The notes under the pieces: model-generated | What the model was told of the DNA's origin: nothing | The model's input: only the letters and a program-made list of their open reading frames with translations | The model's database searches: none | Translations under genes and position numbers: made by a program | Shown here: one piece after another, positions 16,211 through 23,388 of the stretch | How positions within the stretch are numbered: the stretch's first letter is position 1 | How the letters are laid out: every line of letters begins with the position of its first letter | Assembly (NCBI RefSeq): GCF_001879105.1 | Contig: NZ_MLCF01000081.1 | Coordinates: 1-44,179 of the forward strand | Source: Mangrovactinospora gilvigrisea | GTDB taxonomy: Bacteria > Actinomycetota > Actinomycetes > Streptomycetales > Streptomycetaceae | Length of the DNA stretch: 44,179 nt | Direction of reading: 5' to 3'

Positions 16211-17205
16211 CACGCGGCCTCGAAGCCGGACGAGGCGGCGAGCCGCTTCAGCTCGGCCAGCGCGTGCCGCTCGATCTGGCGGATCCGCTCACGGGTCAGC
16301 CCGTGCTGGCGGCCCACCTCGGTGAGCGTCCGCTCCTTGCCGTCGTCCAGCCCGTAGCGGGTGCGGATGATGGAGGACGTCCGCGGGTCGAGCCGGTCGA
16401 CCAGCTTGCCCAGCTCCTCGCGGCGCAGCATCACCAGCACCGCGTCCTCCGGGGAGTCGGCGCCGGTGTCCTCCACCAGGTCGCCGAACTGGGTCTCGCC
16501 CTCGTCGTCGACGGACATGTTGAGGCTCACCGGGTCGCGGGCCCAGTCGAGGACGTCGCGGACCCGCTCCGGGGTGGAGTCGAGCTCGACGGCGATCTCC
16601 TCGGGCTCCGGGTCGCGGCCCAGCTTCCTGTTGAGCTCGCGCTGCACGCGGCGCACCCGGCCCAGCTCCTCCACCAGGTGGACGGGGAGCCGGATGGTGC
16701 GCGACTGGTCGGCGATGGAACGGGTGATGGCCTGCCGGATCCACCACGTCGCGTACGTGGAGAACTTGAAGCCCTTGGTGTAGTCGAACTTCTCCACGGC
16801 GCGCACCAGGCCGGCGTTGCCCTCCTGGATGAGGTCCAGCAGCGGCAGGCCGCTGCGCGGGTAGCGGCGGGCGACCGCCACCACCAGGCGCAGGTTGGAG
16901 CGGATGAAGAGGTCCTTCGCGCGCTCGCCGGCCTCGGCGACGCGGCGCAGCTCGTCCTCGGGAATCGTCTCGCCCTCGGCCTCGACGCTCTCGCCGCTCT
17001 CCAGCAGCTTCTGGGCGAAGACGCCGGCCTCTATGGCCTTGGAGAGCTCGACCTCCTTCTCGGCGTCGAGCAGGGGGGTGCGGGCGATCTCGTCGAGGTA
17101 CATCCCGACCAGGTCGCGGTCCAGCTCACCACCGGTTGTGCGCTTGCCAGAGCCGCGCGTGACGGAGGCGGGGGTTCCCTGTCGAGCGACGGCACGGGTA
17201 GGCAT
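16210..17205 (-). CDS. hrdD: Principal-like RNA polymerase sigma factor, HrdD type
   Basis: This 331-residue group 2 sigma-70 factor directs RNA polymerase to housekeeping-like promoters. Region 1.2 is about 29-61 (DLVGMYLDEIARTPLLDAEK) and region 2 about 95-165, including LPLLDLIQEGNAGLVRAVEK and FKFSTYATWWIRQAI. Region 3 is about 172-250. Region 4 is about 262-322, with the TLTEVGRQHGLTRERIRQIE helix-turn-helix. It lacks the long N-terminal extension of the essential HrdB. Length and N-terminus (MPTRAVARQ) fit HrdD best. The ATG at 17203-17205 follows AAGGGAGC. An exact SigR-type promoter lies upstream, which agrees with the known SigR-dependent promoter of S. coelicolor hrdD. HrdA or HrdC remain possible alternative names. 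Confidence 0.88.
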   Translation of the reverse strand: MPTRAVARQGTPASVTRGSGKRTTGGELDRDLVGMYLDEIARTPLLDAEKEVELSKAIEAGVFAQKLLESGESVEAEGETIPEDELRRVAEAGERAKDLFIRSNLRLVVAVARRYPRSGLPLLDLIQEGNAGLVRAVEKFDYTKGFKFSTYATWWIRQAITRSIADQSRTIRLPVHLVEELGRVRRVQRELNRKLGRDPEPEEIAVELDSTPERVRDVLDWARDPVSLNMSVDDEGETQFGDLVEDTGADSPEDAVLVMLRREELGKLVDRLDPRTSSIIRTRYGLDDGKERTLTEVGRQHGLTRERIRQIERHALAELKRLAASSGFEAA

Positions 17206-17316
17206 GCATGCTCCCTTGCTAGTAGTAAGAAAGGTGGTGCGGGTCCGGACATTGCGCGCGGACCGCCCGGATCCGATCCAAGCGGCGCACTCCGTCCGAA
17301 GTCCGTCACTAGTGCC

Positions 17317-17343
17317 AACGAAACCGTTGTGGAGAAGATTCCC
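17317..17343 (-). promoter_or_regulatory. SigR-type promoter GGGAAT-N18-GTT for the hrdD-like gene
   Basis: On the minus strand GGGAAT (17343-17338), 18 bases and GTT (17319-17317) match the SigR consensus exactly and face the sigma factor gene. The expected transcript start leaves a leader of about 105 nt before the ATG. Confidence 0.75.
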
Positions 17344-17640
17344 GCGGTGGACCACTTTTTTCTCTTGGTGCGGTACCCTGCGGTCCCTCACACAGCACCC
17401 CCTGTAGAGCGAGACGCGGCAACCGCGTCTCCGGTTGCTGCGCGTGTGCCGCTGTTTTCTCCAACGATCTGCGTCGATCTTTCGTTCACCAGACAGGTAC
17501 CCGATGGAGCGGGCTTGGCACTCGGGCACTCCGTCCCTGCTCGTCGGGGAGCAGGTCCCTTTCGGCCGGGCACTTGACCCTGGTGGGTCGGGGCCCGGAA
17601 TCTGTGGTCGGTGACGGGTCTCCTGGGGAGTTCAAGGTCA
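17344..17640. other. Intergenic region between hrdD-like and lacI-like genes with alternative hairpins
   Basis: No gene is visible here. Two overlapping stem-loops are present. Hairpin A is a perfect 9-bp stem (17411-17419 with 17423-17431, loop CAA). Hairpin B is a 10-bp stem with one G-U pair on the plus strand (17416-17425 with 17432-17441). They cannot form together. Nearer lacI, a GACCC-TGGT-GGGTC inverted repeat (17576-17589) overlaps a -35-like TTGACC (17574-17579), and GAATCT follows 18 bp later as a possible -10. The lacI ribosome site GGGGAG is at 17625-17630. Confidence 0.45.
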
Positions 17641-18627
17641 ATGGCAGCGACTCTGCGGCATGTGGCGGAACGTGCGGGCGTGTCCGTGTCAACGGTGTCC
17701 CGTGCCTTCTCGCATCCCCACCTGCTGGCGCCGCAGACAGTGGCGCGCGTCACAGCGATCGCGCAGGAGGTCGGGTACGTCCCCAACCCGCTCGCCCGGG
17801 GCCTGATCACCGGGACCGCGGCGAACGTCGGGCTGATCGTGCCCAACCTCGCCAGCCGGTTCTTCGCGGAACTGGTCAAGGCGGCGCAGGCGCGGGCCCG
17901 GGAGGCCGGGCAGGGCGTGCTGATCGCCGGGACGGACGGCGCGGCGGAGACCGAGGCGGATGCGGTGCGGCAGTTCGGGCCGCAGGTCGGCGGGGTGATC
18001 CTCTGCTCGCCGCGGACCACCTCGGCGCGGCTGAAGGCGATGGCCGCGGACCGTCCGGTGGTGCTGGTGAACCGGCGGGTGCCGGGCATCCCCTCGGTGG
18101 TGGTCGACACCGCGGCGGCGGTGCGGGCGGCGGTCGACCTGCTGGCGGACGGCGGGCACCGGCGCGTCGCCTATCTGCCCGGCCCCGGAAAGGCCTGGTC
18201 GGACGGGGAGCGGCGGCGGGCCGTCCGGGAGCGGTGCGCGGAGCTCGGCATCGAGGCGGTGGTGCTGCCGGAGTGGGAGCAGGCCAAGGGCGGCCATGCG
18301 GGCGGGGTGGAGGCGGTGCCGGAGCTGCTCGCCTCGGGGGCGACGGCGGTCGTCGCCTTCGACGACGCGATCGCCGCGGGCGTGCTGACGGGGCTGGGCG
18401 ACGCGGGCGTCGCCGTCCCGGGGCGGATCAGCGTGGTCGGCTGCGACGACATGCAGGCGCTGGAGTGCCGGCCGCGGCTGACGTCCATCACCGGCCGCAT
18501 CGGCGACGCGGGGCGCTCGGCGGTGGAGCTGCTGCTGTCGCTGCGGGAGGGCGCGCGCGGCCGGTCCGTGCGGCTCCCCGCGGAGCTGGTGGTGCGGGAG
18601 TCGACGGGGCCGCGCGGCGCGGGTTGA
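17641..18627 (+). CDS. LacI-family transcriptional regulator
   Basis: This 328-residue repressor-type regulator starts with the DNA-binding helix-turn-helix MAATLRHVAERAGVSVSTVS. The hinge region follows (about 45-58), then a periplasmic-binding-like effector domain starting ANVGLIVPNLASRFFAELVK. VVGCDDMQALECRPRLTSI is the usual C-terminal lobe signature. The effector is probably a sugar or related small molecule but cannot be named. No sugar transport or metabolic operon is adjacent, so the targets may be distant. The ATG at 17641 has GGGGAG 10 nt upstream. An inverted repeat at 17576-17589 is a candidate autoregulatory operator. The gene is convergent with the acyltransferase gene. Confidence 0.92.
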   Translation: MAATLRHVAERAGVSVSTVSRAFSHPHLLAPQTVARVTAIAQEVGYVPNPLARGLITGTAANVGLIVPNLASRFFAELVKAAQARAREAGQGVLIAGTDGAAETEADAVRQFGPQVGGVILCSPRTTSARLKAMAADRPVVLVNRRVPGIPSVVVDTAAAVRAAVDLLADGGHRRVAYLPGPGKAWSDGERRRAVRERCAELGIEAVVLPEWEQAKGGHAGGVEAVPELLASGATAVVAFDDAIAAGVLTGLGDAGVAVPGRISVVGCDDMQALECRPRLTSITGRIGDAGRSAVELLLSLREGARGRSVRLPAELVVRESTGPRGAG

Positions 18628-18655
18628 GGCGCGCCGCCGGGCCGCGGCGGCCCCT

Positions 18656-18687
18656 GGGGTCAGCGGGCGGTGGGGTCAGCGGGCGGT
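18656..18687. repeat. 16-bp tandem duplication containing a stop codon
   Basis: The 16-bp unit GGGGTCAGCGGGCGGT occurs twice without a gap (18656-18671, 18672-18687). The minus-strand stop codon of the acyltransferase gene lies in the second copy (18678-18676); the first copy repeats the same stop triplet. Confidence 0.85.
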
Positions 18688-19743
18688 GGACCCGTTGCCG
18701 ACCATCACGTAGCCGTGGCCGCCCTGCCAGTGCTTCCCGTCGGCGAGGTGGGCCAGCACCGCGCGCTCCAGGCGGGAGTGCGCGGGGAGGGCGGCGATCT
18801 CCTCGGGGGTGGTCACCATGCGGCGGAAGACGAACTCGACGATGCCGCGGTCGCCCTGCGTCAGGCCCTTCTCGTCCGGCTCGTGCTGCCGCCACGGCTC
18901 GCTCTCCGGGCGGGAGAAGCGCCGCTGGAAGCGGAGGATGTTGCTCTGCTCCGGGAGGTACTCCGCCAGCTGCGGGTCGAGCAGCCAGGAGTGGCAGCTC
19001 ACCCGGATCCCGTCCTTGCCCTCGCCGCGGAAGTACTCCGGGAAGAACTGCTGGAAGAAGCCCGCCGACCGGGCGAAGGACGCGTCGCAGGACTCCGGGT
19101 CCATCGCGCCGCCCTCGGGGATGTGGACGCCCAGCCCCGGCTCGCCGTCCGGGTGGCTGCCGAGGTTGAACTGCAGCCGGCCCAGCCGGTACAGCACCCC
19201 GCGGAACGGCAGGTTCATCCACACCTGCTTGTCGAAGCCGCCCACCCCGAACGTCCGCCGGTAGACGTCGACCTTGTTGCCCAGGTCGGCGAGGCTCGAC
19301 CAGGAGACCTCGTCGCCGACGCCCAGCTCGGCGTGGTACGCCCGCACGGACGGCACCGCGGCGAGGAAGACGAACGCGTGGAAGTAGCGGCCCGCGGCGC
19401 CCAGTTCGAGCGGCAGGTCCGGCACCGGGTCGTAGTTGAGCCGGCCGCGGTCGGCGATCACCTCGGCCGCGGCGCGGTCCAGCAGCCAGCGCAGCGGGCT
19501 GCCCGGCGCGGTGACCTCGCGGCGCAGCGCCGCGATCTCGGGGCGGTCGATCTCGGGGACGCCCAGCCGCTCCAGCAGCGTCTCCAGCTCGGGCCCTGCG
19601 GGCAGTTCGGCGGGCGCCACGGGCTCGGGGATCGCGGCGAGGCGGTCCGTCCAGAGGGCGAGGTGCTCGCCCTCCAGGCCGAGCGCGGCCCGGACGGACG
19701 CGGCTGTGCGGATGTCGGTCTGGTCGTCTCGGTCGGCTGCCAC
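18676..19743 (-). CDS. Acyltransferase with NAT_N and GNAT-like C-terminal domains
   Basis: This 355-residue protein resembles the acyltransferase-domain proteins of Streptomyces that join an N-terminal NAT_N-type helical domain (about 1-145) to a GNAT-like C-terminal domain (about 150-310). Recognisable stretches are GLEGEHLALW, NYDPVPDLPLELGAAGRYFHAFVF, GFDKQVWMNLPFRGVLYRLGRLQFN and GVHIPEGGAMDPESCDASFA. The acyl donor and acceptor are not known. The start is GTG at 19741-19743. The intergenic stretch to the divergent MFS transporter carries a perfect palindrome, so the two genes may share a regulator. The domain assignment is from memory of the family. Confidence 0.7.
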   Translation of the reverse strand: MAADRDDQTDIRTAASVRAALGLEGEHLALWTDRLAAIPEPVAPAELPAGPELETLLERLGVPEIDRPEIAALRREVTAPGSPLRWLLDRAAAEVIADRGRLNYDPVPDLPLELGAAGRYFHAFVFLAAVPSVRAYHAELGVGDEVSWSSLADLGNKVDVYRRTFGVGGFDKQVWMNLPFRGVLYRLGRLQFNLGSHPDGEPGLGVHIPEGGAMDPESCDASFARSAGFFQQFFPEYFRGEGKDGIRVSCHSWLLDPQLAEYLPEQSNILRFQRRFSRPESEPWRQHEPDEKGLTQGDRGIVEFVFRRMVTTPEEIAALPAHSRLERAVLAHLADGKHWQGGHGYVMVGNGSTAR

Positions 19744-19770
19744 CGGGCCCCGTCCCCTTCATTGTCGATC

Positions 19771-19784
19771 TTCGGTCGACCGAA
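19771..19784. promoter_or_regulatory. 14-bp perfect palindrome between divergent acyltransferase and MFS genes
   Basis: TTCGGTCGACCGAA reads the same on both strands and lies in the 81-bp space between two divergent starts. It is well placed to be an operator controlling both genes. It has no resemblance to a site I can name. Confidence 0.55.
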
Positions 19785-19824
19785 AACCTAACACCGGCCG
19801 GGCAGTTGCGGGGAGACTGCGGGC

Positions 19825-21138
19825 ATGGGTGATCACGACGGCGGGAGTGCCATAAGGCCGGGCACCGGGTTCCGACTGCGCGGACTGGCGGCGCCGGTCT
19901 ATCTGCCGACGGTGCTCTTCGGCATCGGCGAGGGGGCGACGGCGCCGGTGGTGGTGCTCGCCGCGCACCGGCTGGGCGCGGACACCGCGACCGCGGGGCT
20001 GGTCTTCGCGCTGATCGGGGTCGGCAGCATCTGCGGGGACGTGCCGGCCGGGGTGCTGGCCGGCCGCTTCGGCGAGCGGCGGGTGATGCTGGGGTCGGTG
20101 CTGCTGACCGCGCTGTCGATGGTGGGCTGCCTGCTCGCCGGGCAGGTCTGGCAGCTGGGCGCGGCCGTCTTCTGCGAAGGGCTGGCCACCTCGGCGTTCG
20201 GGCTGGCCCGGCACGCCTTTCTGGCCACCTCGGTCCCGATGTCGCACCGGGCGCGGGCGATGTCGCTGCTGGGCGGGGCGAGCCGGGTCGGGCTCTTCGT
20301 CGGGCCGTTCCTCGCCGCGCTGGTGATGGGGTTCGGCGGGCTGCGGGCCGCGTTCTGGGTGCACCTGGTGGTGGCGCTGCTGGCCGGCGCGTCGGTGCTG
20401 CTGCTGCGGGACGTCGAGAAGGGGAGCGGGTCCCGCCCCGACGCGCCGGCCGCGCCCCGGGTCTCGCTGCGGCAGGTGCTCGCCGACCACCGGCGGGTCT
20501 TCGCCACTCTGGGCACCGGGGTGCTGCTGATCGGCGCGGTGCGGGCCACCCGGGTCGCCGCCGTCCCGCTGTGGGCGGCGCACATCGGGCTGGACGCCCG
20601 GCAGACGTCGCTGGTCTTCGGCTTCTCCTCGGGCCTGGAGATGCTGCTCTTCTATCCCGCGGGGAAGGTGATGGACCGGCTGGGGCGGGCCTTCGTCGCG
20701 GTGCCCTGCATGGTGATCCTGGCGCTGGGGCATGCCGCGCTGCTGCTGGCGTCCGGCTTCGCCTCGCTGCTGGCGGTGTCGATGGCGCTGGGCTTCGGCA
20801 ACGGCATCGGCTCGGGCATCGTGCTGACGCTCGGCGCGGACGCGGCGCCCGAGCGGGGGCGGACGACGTTCCTGGGAGCGTGGCGGCTGGCCGCGGACGG
20901 GGGCTCGGCGGTCGGCCCGCTGATGGTCTCGGCGGTGACCGCGGCCGCCTCGCTGGGCGCGGGGCTGGTGGTGATGGCCGGCATGGGGATGGCGGGCGCC
21001 GGGGTCTTCGCCAAGTGGATCCCGCGGCGGCCCGGCGTCACGGTGCGGAGCTCGGCCGGGGCGGCGCGCTCCGGTCCCGGGGCGCCCGGAAGCGGTCCGG
21101 CCGGTACGGCGCCAGCTCGGGGGACGGATCGCCGCTGA
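19825..21138 (+). CDS. MFS transporter
   Basis: This 437-residue protein has about 12 membrane helices. It carries the MFS loop 2-3 signature DVPAGVLAGRFGERRVMLG and the pseudo-repeated YPAGKVMDRLGRAFVAV in the second half, with a charged central loop near residues 198-220. The type is a 12-TM drug or metabolite exporter; the substrate cannot be predicted. The start is ATG at 19825, with GGGGAG about 12 nt upstream. The last 33 residues form a Gly/Ala/Pro tail that overlaps the 3' end of the convergent oxidoreductase gene by 101 bp. The tail may have no function. Confidence 0.9.
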   Translation: MGDHDGGSAIRPGTGFRLRGLAAPVYLPTVLFGIGEGATAPVVVLAAHRLGADTATAGLVFALIGVGSICGDVPAGVLAGRFGERRVMLGSVLLTALSMVGCLLAGQVWQLGAAVFCEGLATSAFGLARHAFLATSVPMSHRARAMSLLGGASRVGLFVGPFLAALVMGFGGLRAAFWVHLVVALLAGASVLLLRDVEKGSGSRPDAPAAPRVSLRQVLADHRRVFATLGTGVLLIGAVRATRVAAVPLWAAHIGLDARQTSLVFGFSSGLEMLLFYPAGKVMDRLGRAFVAVPCMVILALGHAALLLASGFASLLAVSMALGFGNGIGSGIVLTLGADAAPERGRTTFLGAWRLAADGGSAVGPLMVSAVTAAASLGAGLVVMAGMGMAGAGVFAKWIPRRPGVTVRSSAGAARSGPGAPGSGPAGTAPARGTDRR

Positions 21139-22153
21139 GGATCTCCCGGGCGGCGAGCTCGGCGAGCCGGGCGCCGAGCGTGACGCCGCTGTGGGTGACC
21201 AGGGCGTAGCGGCGCGGCGCGCCGGGCAGCGGGCCGACGACCGGGTGGCCGTCGACGGGCAGCGGGCGGACGCAGACCGCGTGCCCGCGGACCTCGGCCT
21301 TCTCCAGCTCGGGGAGGATCCGGCGGGCGCGCGCCAGCAGCGCGGCGGCGTGCTCGTCGGGGCGGTCGGCGGCGTCCCCGTCCTCCAGGTGGACATCGCG
21401 GCCGGCGGCCGGGCGGAGGCTGATCCCCGGGGCGTGGACGACCCGCCCGAGCGGGCCGGCGGCCGGCCCGGCGGTGACGGTGAGCGCGGCGGACTCGGCC
21501 TCCGGCAGCAGGAACGGGATGCCGGCGAGGGCGGGCGTCCCGGTGCCGGCGCAGAGCACGGCGAGGTCGGCGGCGACGGGCTCGCCGGCGGCGGTGCCGA
21601 CGGCGACCCCCTGGGCGGTCTCCTCGACCGCGCGGACGGCGCCCTCGGCGCCGAGCCGGAGCCGGGCGCCGTGCGAGGCGGCGCGGGCGAGCAGACGCTC
21701 CATCAGGGGGCCGGTGAGGAGGTAGCCCTCCTCCGGGAACCAGGCGGCCTCGGTGACGTCCTCCGGCAGGCTCAGCGACGGCTCGATGCCGAGCGCCTCG
21801 CGGCGGCCGACGAGGCGGGCGGCGTAGCCCCAGGAGCGCAGGCGCTGCACGCGGGCGTAGAGCGCGGCGCGGGCGTCGGCGTCCCCGGCCCACTCCAGGT
21901 TGCCGACCGGCCGGTACCAGGCGGCGCCGCCGAGCTGCGGCGCGAGGGCGCGCCAGGCACGCATCCCGGCCGTGTTGAGGTCGTGGTAGGCGCGGGGGCC
22001 CTTGTCGTTGGAGTTGGTCCAGGCGAAGCTGCCGCGGGTGGCGGCGGTGCCGGGGCGCGGGGCGGCGTCGAGGAGGGTGACGGCGGCGCGTCCGGCGAGG
22101 CGCGCGGCGAGGGCCGCGCCCAGGATGCCGGTGCCGCAGACGGCTATGCGCAT
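21038..22153 (-). CDS. FAD-dependent oxidoreductase, DAO family
   Basis: This 371-residue flavoprotein of the D-amino-acid oxidase/glycine oxidase family starts at once with the dinucleotide-binding motif MRIAVCGTGILGAALAARLA (GxGxxG at 7-12). It continues with the family's middle part (EALGIEPSLSLPEDVTEAAWFPEEG) and the C-terminal FAD-site segment GVTLGARLAELAAREI. Amine oxidation is likely; the substrate is unknown. The ATG at 22151-22153 follows weak ribosome signals. The start region (22123-22176) has degenerate copies in the repeat array directly upstream. The 3' end overlaps the MFS gene by 101 bp. The reading frame stays open through part of the array, but that extension is Arg/Pro/Gly-rich and not protein-like. 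Confidence 0.88.
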   Translation of the reverse strand: MRIAVCGTGILGAALAARLAGRAAVTLLDAAPRPGTAATRGSFAWTNSNDKGPRAYHDLNTAGMRAWRALAPQLGGAAWYRPVGNLEWAGDADARAALYARVQRLRSWGYAARLVGRREALGIEPSLSLPEDVTEAAWFPEEGYLLTGPLMERLLARAASHGARLRLGAEGAVRAVEETAQGVAVGTAAGEPVAADLAVLCAGTGTPALAGIPFLLPEAESAALTVTAGPAAGPLGRVVHAPGISLRPAAGRDVHLEDGDAADRPDEHAAALLARARRILPELEKAEVRGHAVCVRPLPVDGHPVVGPLPGAPRRYALVTHSGVTLGARLAELAAREILSGDPSPELAPYRPDRFRAPRDRSAPPRPSSAP

Positions 22154-23388
22154 GGTGCACAGCTTCGCGGCGGGCGGTGGGTTGCGGTAGGGGGCGTGCG
22201 CCACAGGATCCCAACCGGTCGGTGGCCACGCACACCCGCCCGCCGCGAACCCCACCGGACCCCACGGCCACAAGGCCGACGCCGCACACGGCCGTCCCCC
22301 GGGCCGGGACGGGCACGGTGCACAGGATCGCGGCGGGGGGCGCCGGGCGGCGGGCCGCCGGCGGCCACGCGCGACCGAGCCGGCGCCGCAGACGGCCACC
22401 CGCCGGGTCGGGACACGGGCCGCTGGCCGCCACCCACACCCGCCCGCCCGCCGGAACCGCGATCCCCGCAGGGCCCCACGGCCACAAGGCCGGCGCCGCC
22501 CACGGCTGTCCGCCGGGGCGGGACGGGCATGGTGCACAGGATCGCGGCGGATAGCGCCGGGCGGCGGGCCGCCGGCGGCCACGCGCGGCCGAGCCGGCGC
22601 CGCAGACGGCCATCCGCCGGGGCGGGACACGGGCCGCTTGGGGTCACTCACACCCGCACGCCGGAACCGCGGGCCTCACCAGACCCCGCGGGCACAAGGC
22701 CGGAGCCGCCGGCCGTCACCCACGCCCGCGCGGCGGAGCCGCGGACCCCGCCGGGCCCCACGGCCACAAGGCCGGCGCCGCACACGGCCACCCGCCGGGG
22801 CCGGACACGGGCCGCCGGCCGCCACCCACACCCGCACGCCGGAACCGCGAACCTCACCGGACCCGACGGCCACGAGGCCGAAGCCGCACACGGCCACCCG
22901 GAGGGGCCGGACACGGACCGCCGGCCGCCACCCACGCCCACGCGCCGGAACCGCGGACCCCGCCGGGACCCCACGGCCACAAGGCCGACGCCCCACACGG
23001 CCGTCCGCCAGGGCGGGACGGGCATGGTGCACAGGATCGCGGCGGGTAGCGCCGGGTGCCGGGCCGCCGCGATCACGCGCGCCCGCGCGCCGGAAGCCGC
23101 AGACCTCACCGGGCCCCACGGCCACAAGGCCGACGCCGCAGACGGCCATCCGCCGGGCCGGGACGCGGGCTGCTGGCCGTCACTCACACCCGCCCGCCGG
23201 AGCCGCGGACCCCGCCGGGCCCTCACGGCCACGAGGCCGAAGCCGCACACGGCCACCCGCCGGGTCGGGACACGGGCTGCTGGCCGTAACTCACGCCCGC
23301 CCGCCGGGCCCCACGGCCGCGAGGCCGGTGCCGCACACGGCCACCCGCCGGGGAGGGCGGGACGCGGGCCGCGGGCGGGACGCGGGTC
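22154..23388. repeat. Degenerate tandem-repeat array of about 107-bp units (about 11 copies)
   Basis: The whole space between the oxidoreductase start and the methyltransferase stop is repetitive and extremely GC-rich. A core starting CCCCACGGCCACAAGGCC or a variant begins near 22260, 22373, 22474, 22588, 22684, 22756, 22862, 22969, 23114, 23220 and 23309. The cleanest neighbours are 106-107 bp apart. A second block, GGGCATGGTGCACAGGATCG plus CGGCGG, follows cores at 22311, 22525 and 23020. The first two are 214 bp apart, giving a dimeric higher-order period. Units resemble the oxidoreductase gene start. A 106-bp period is not a multiple of three, so this is not a protein repeat. All long frames across it are Arg/Pro/Gly-rich and are not credible genes. 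It does not have the short, identical repeats of a CRISPR. Confidence 0.85.

Noticed and set aside
17597..17620. GGAAT-N16-GTC upstream of lacI as an ECF promoter
   Set aside because: The spacing is short for SigR, and the start site would fall in the ribosome-binding site.
22154..23388. CRISPR array
   Set aside because: Units are about 107 bp, diverged, contain no constant short repeat with unique spacers, and no cas genes are near.
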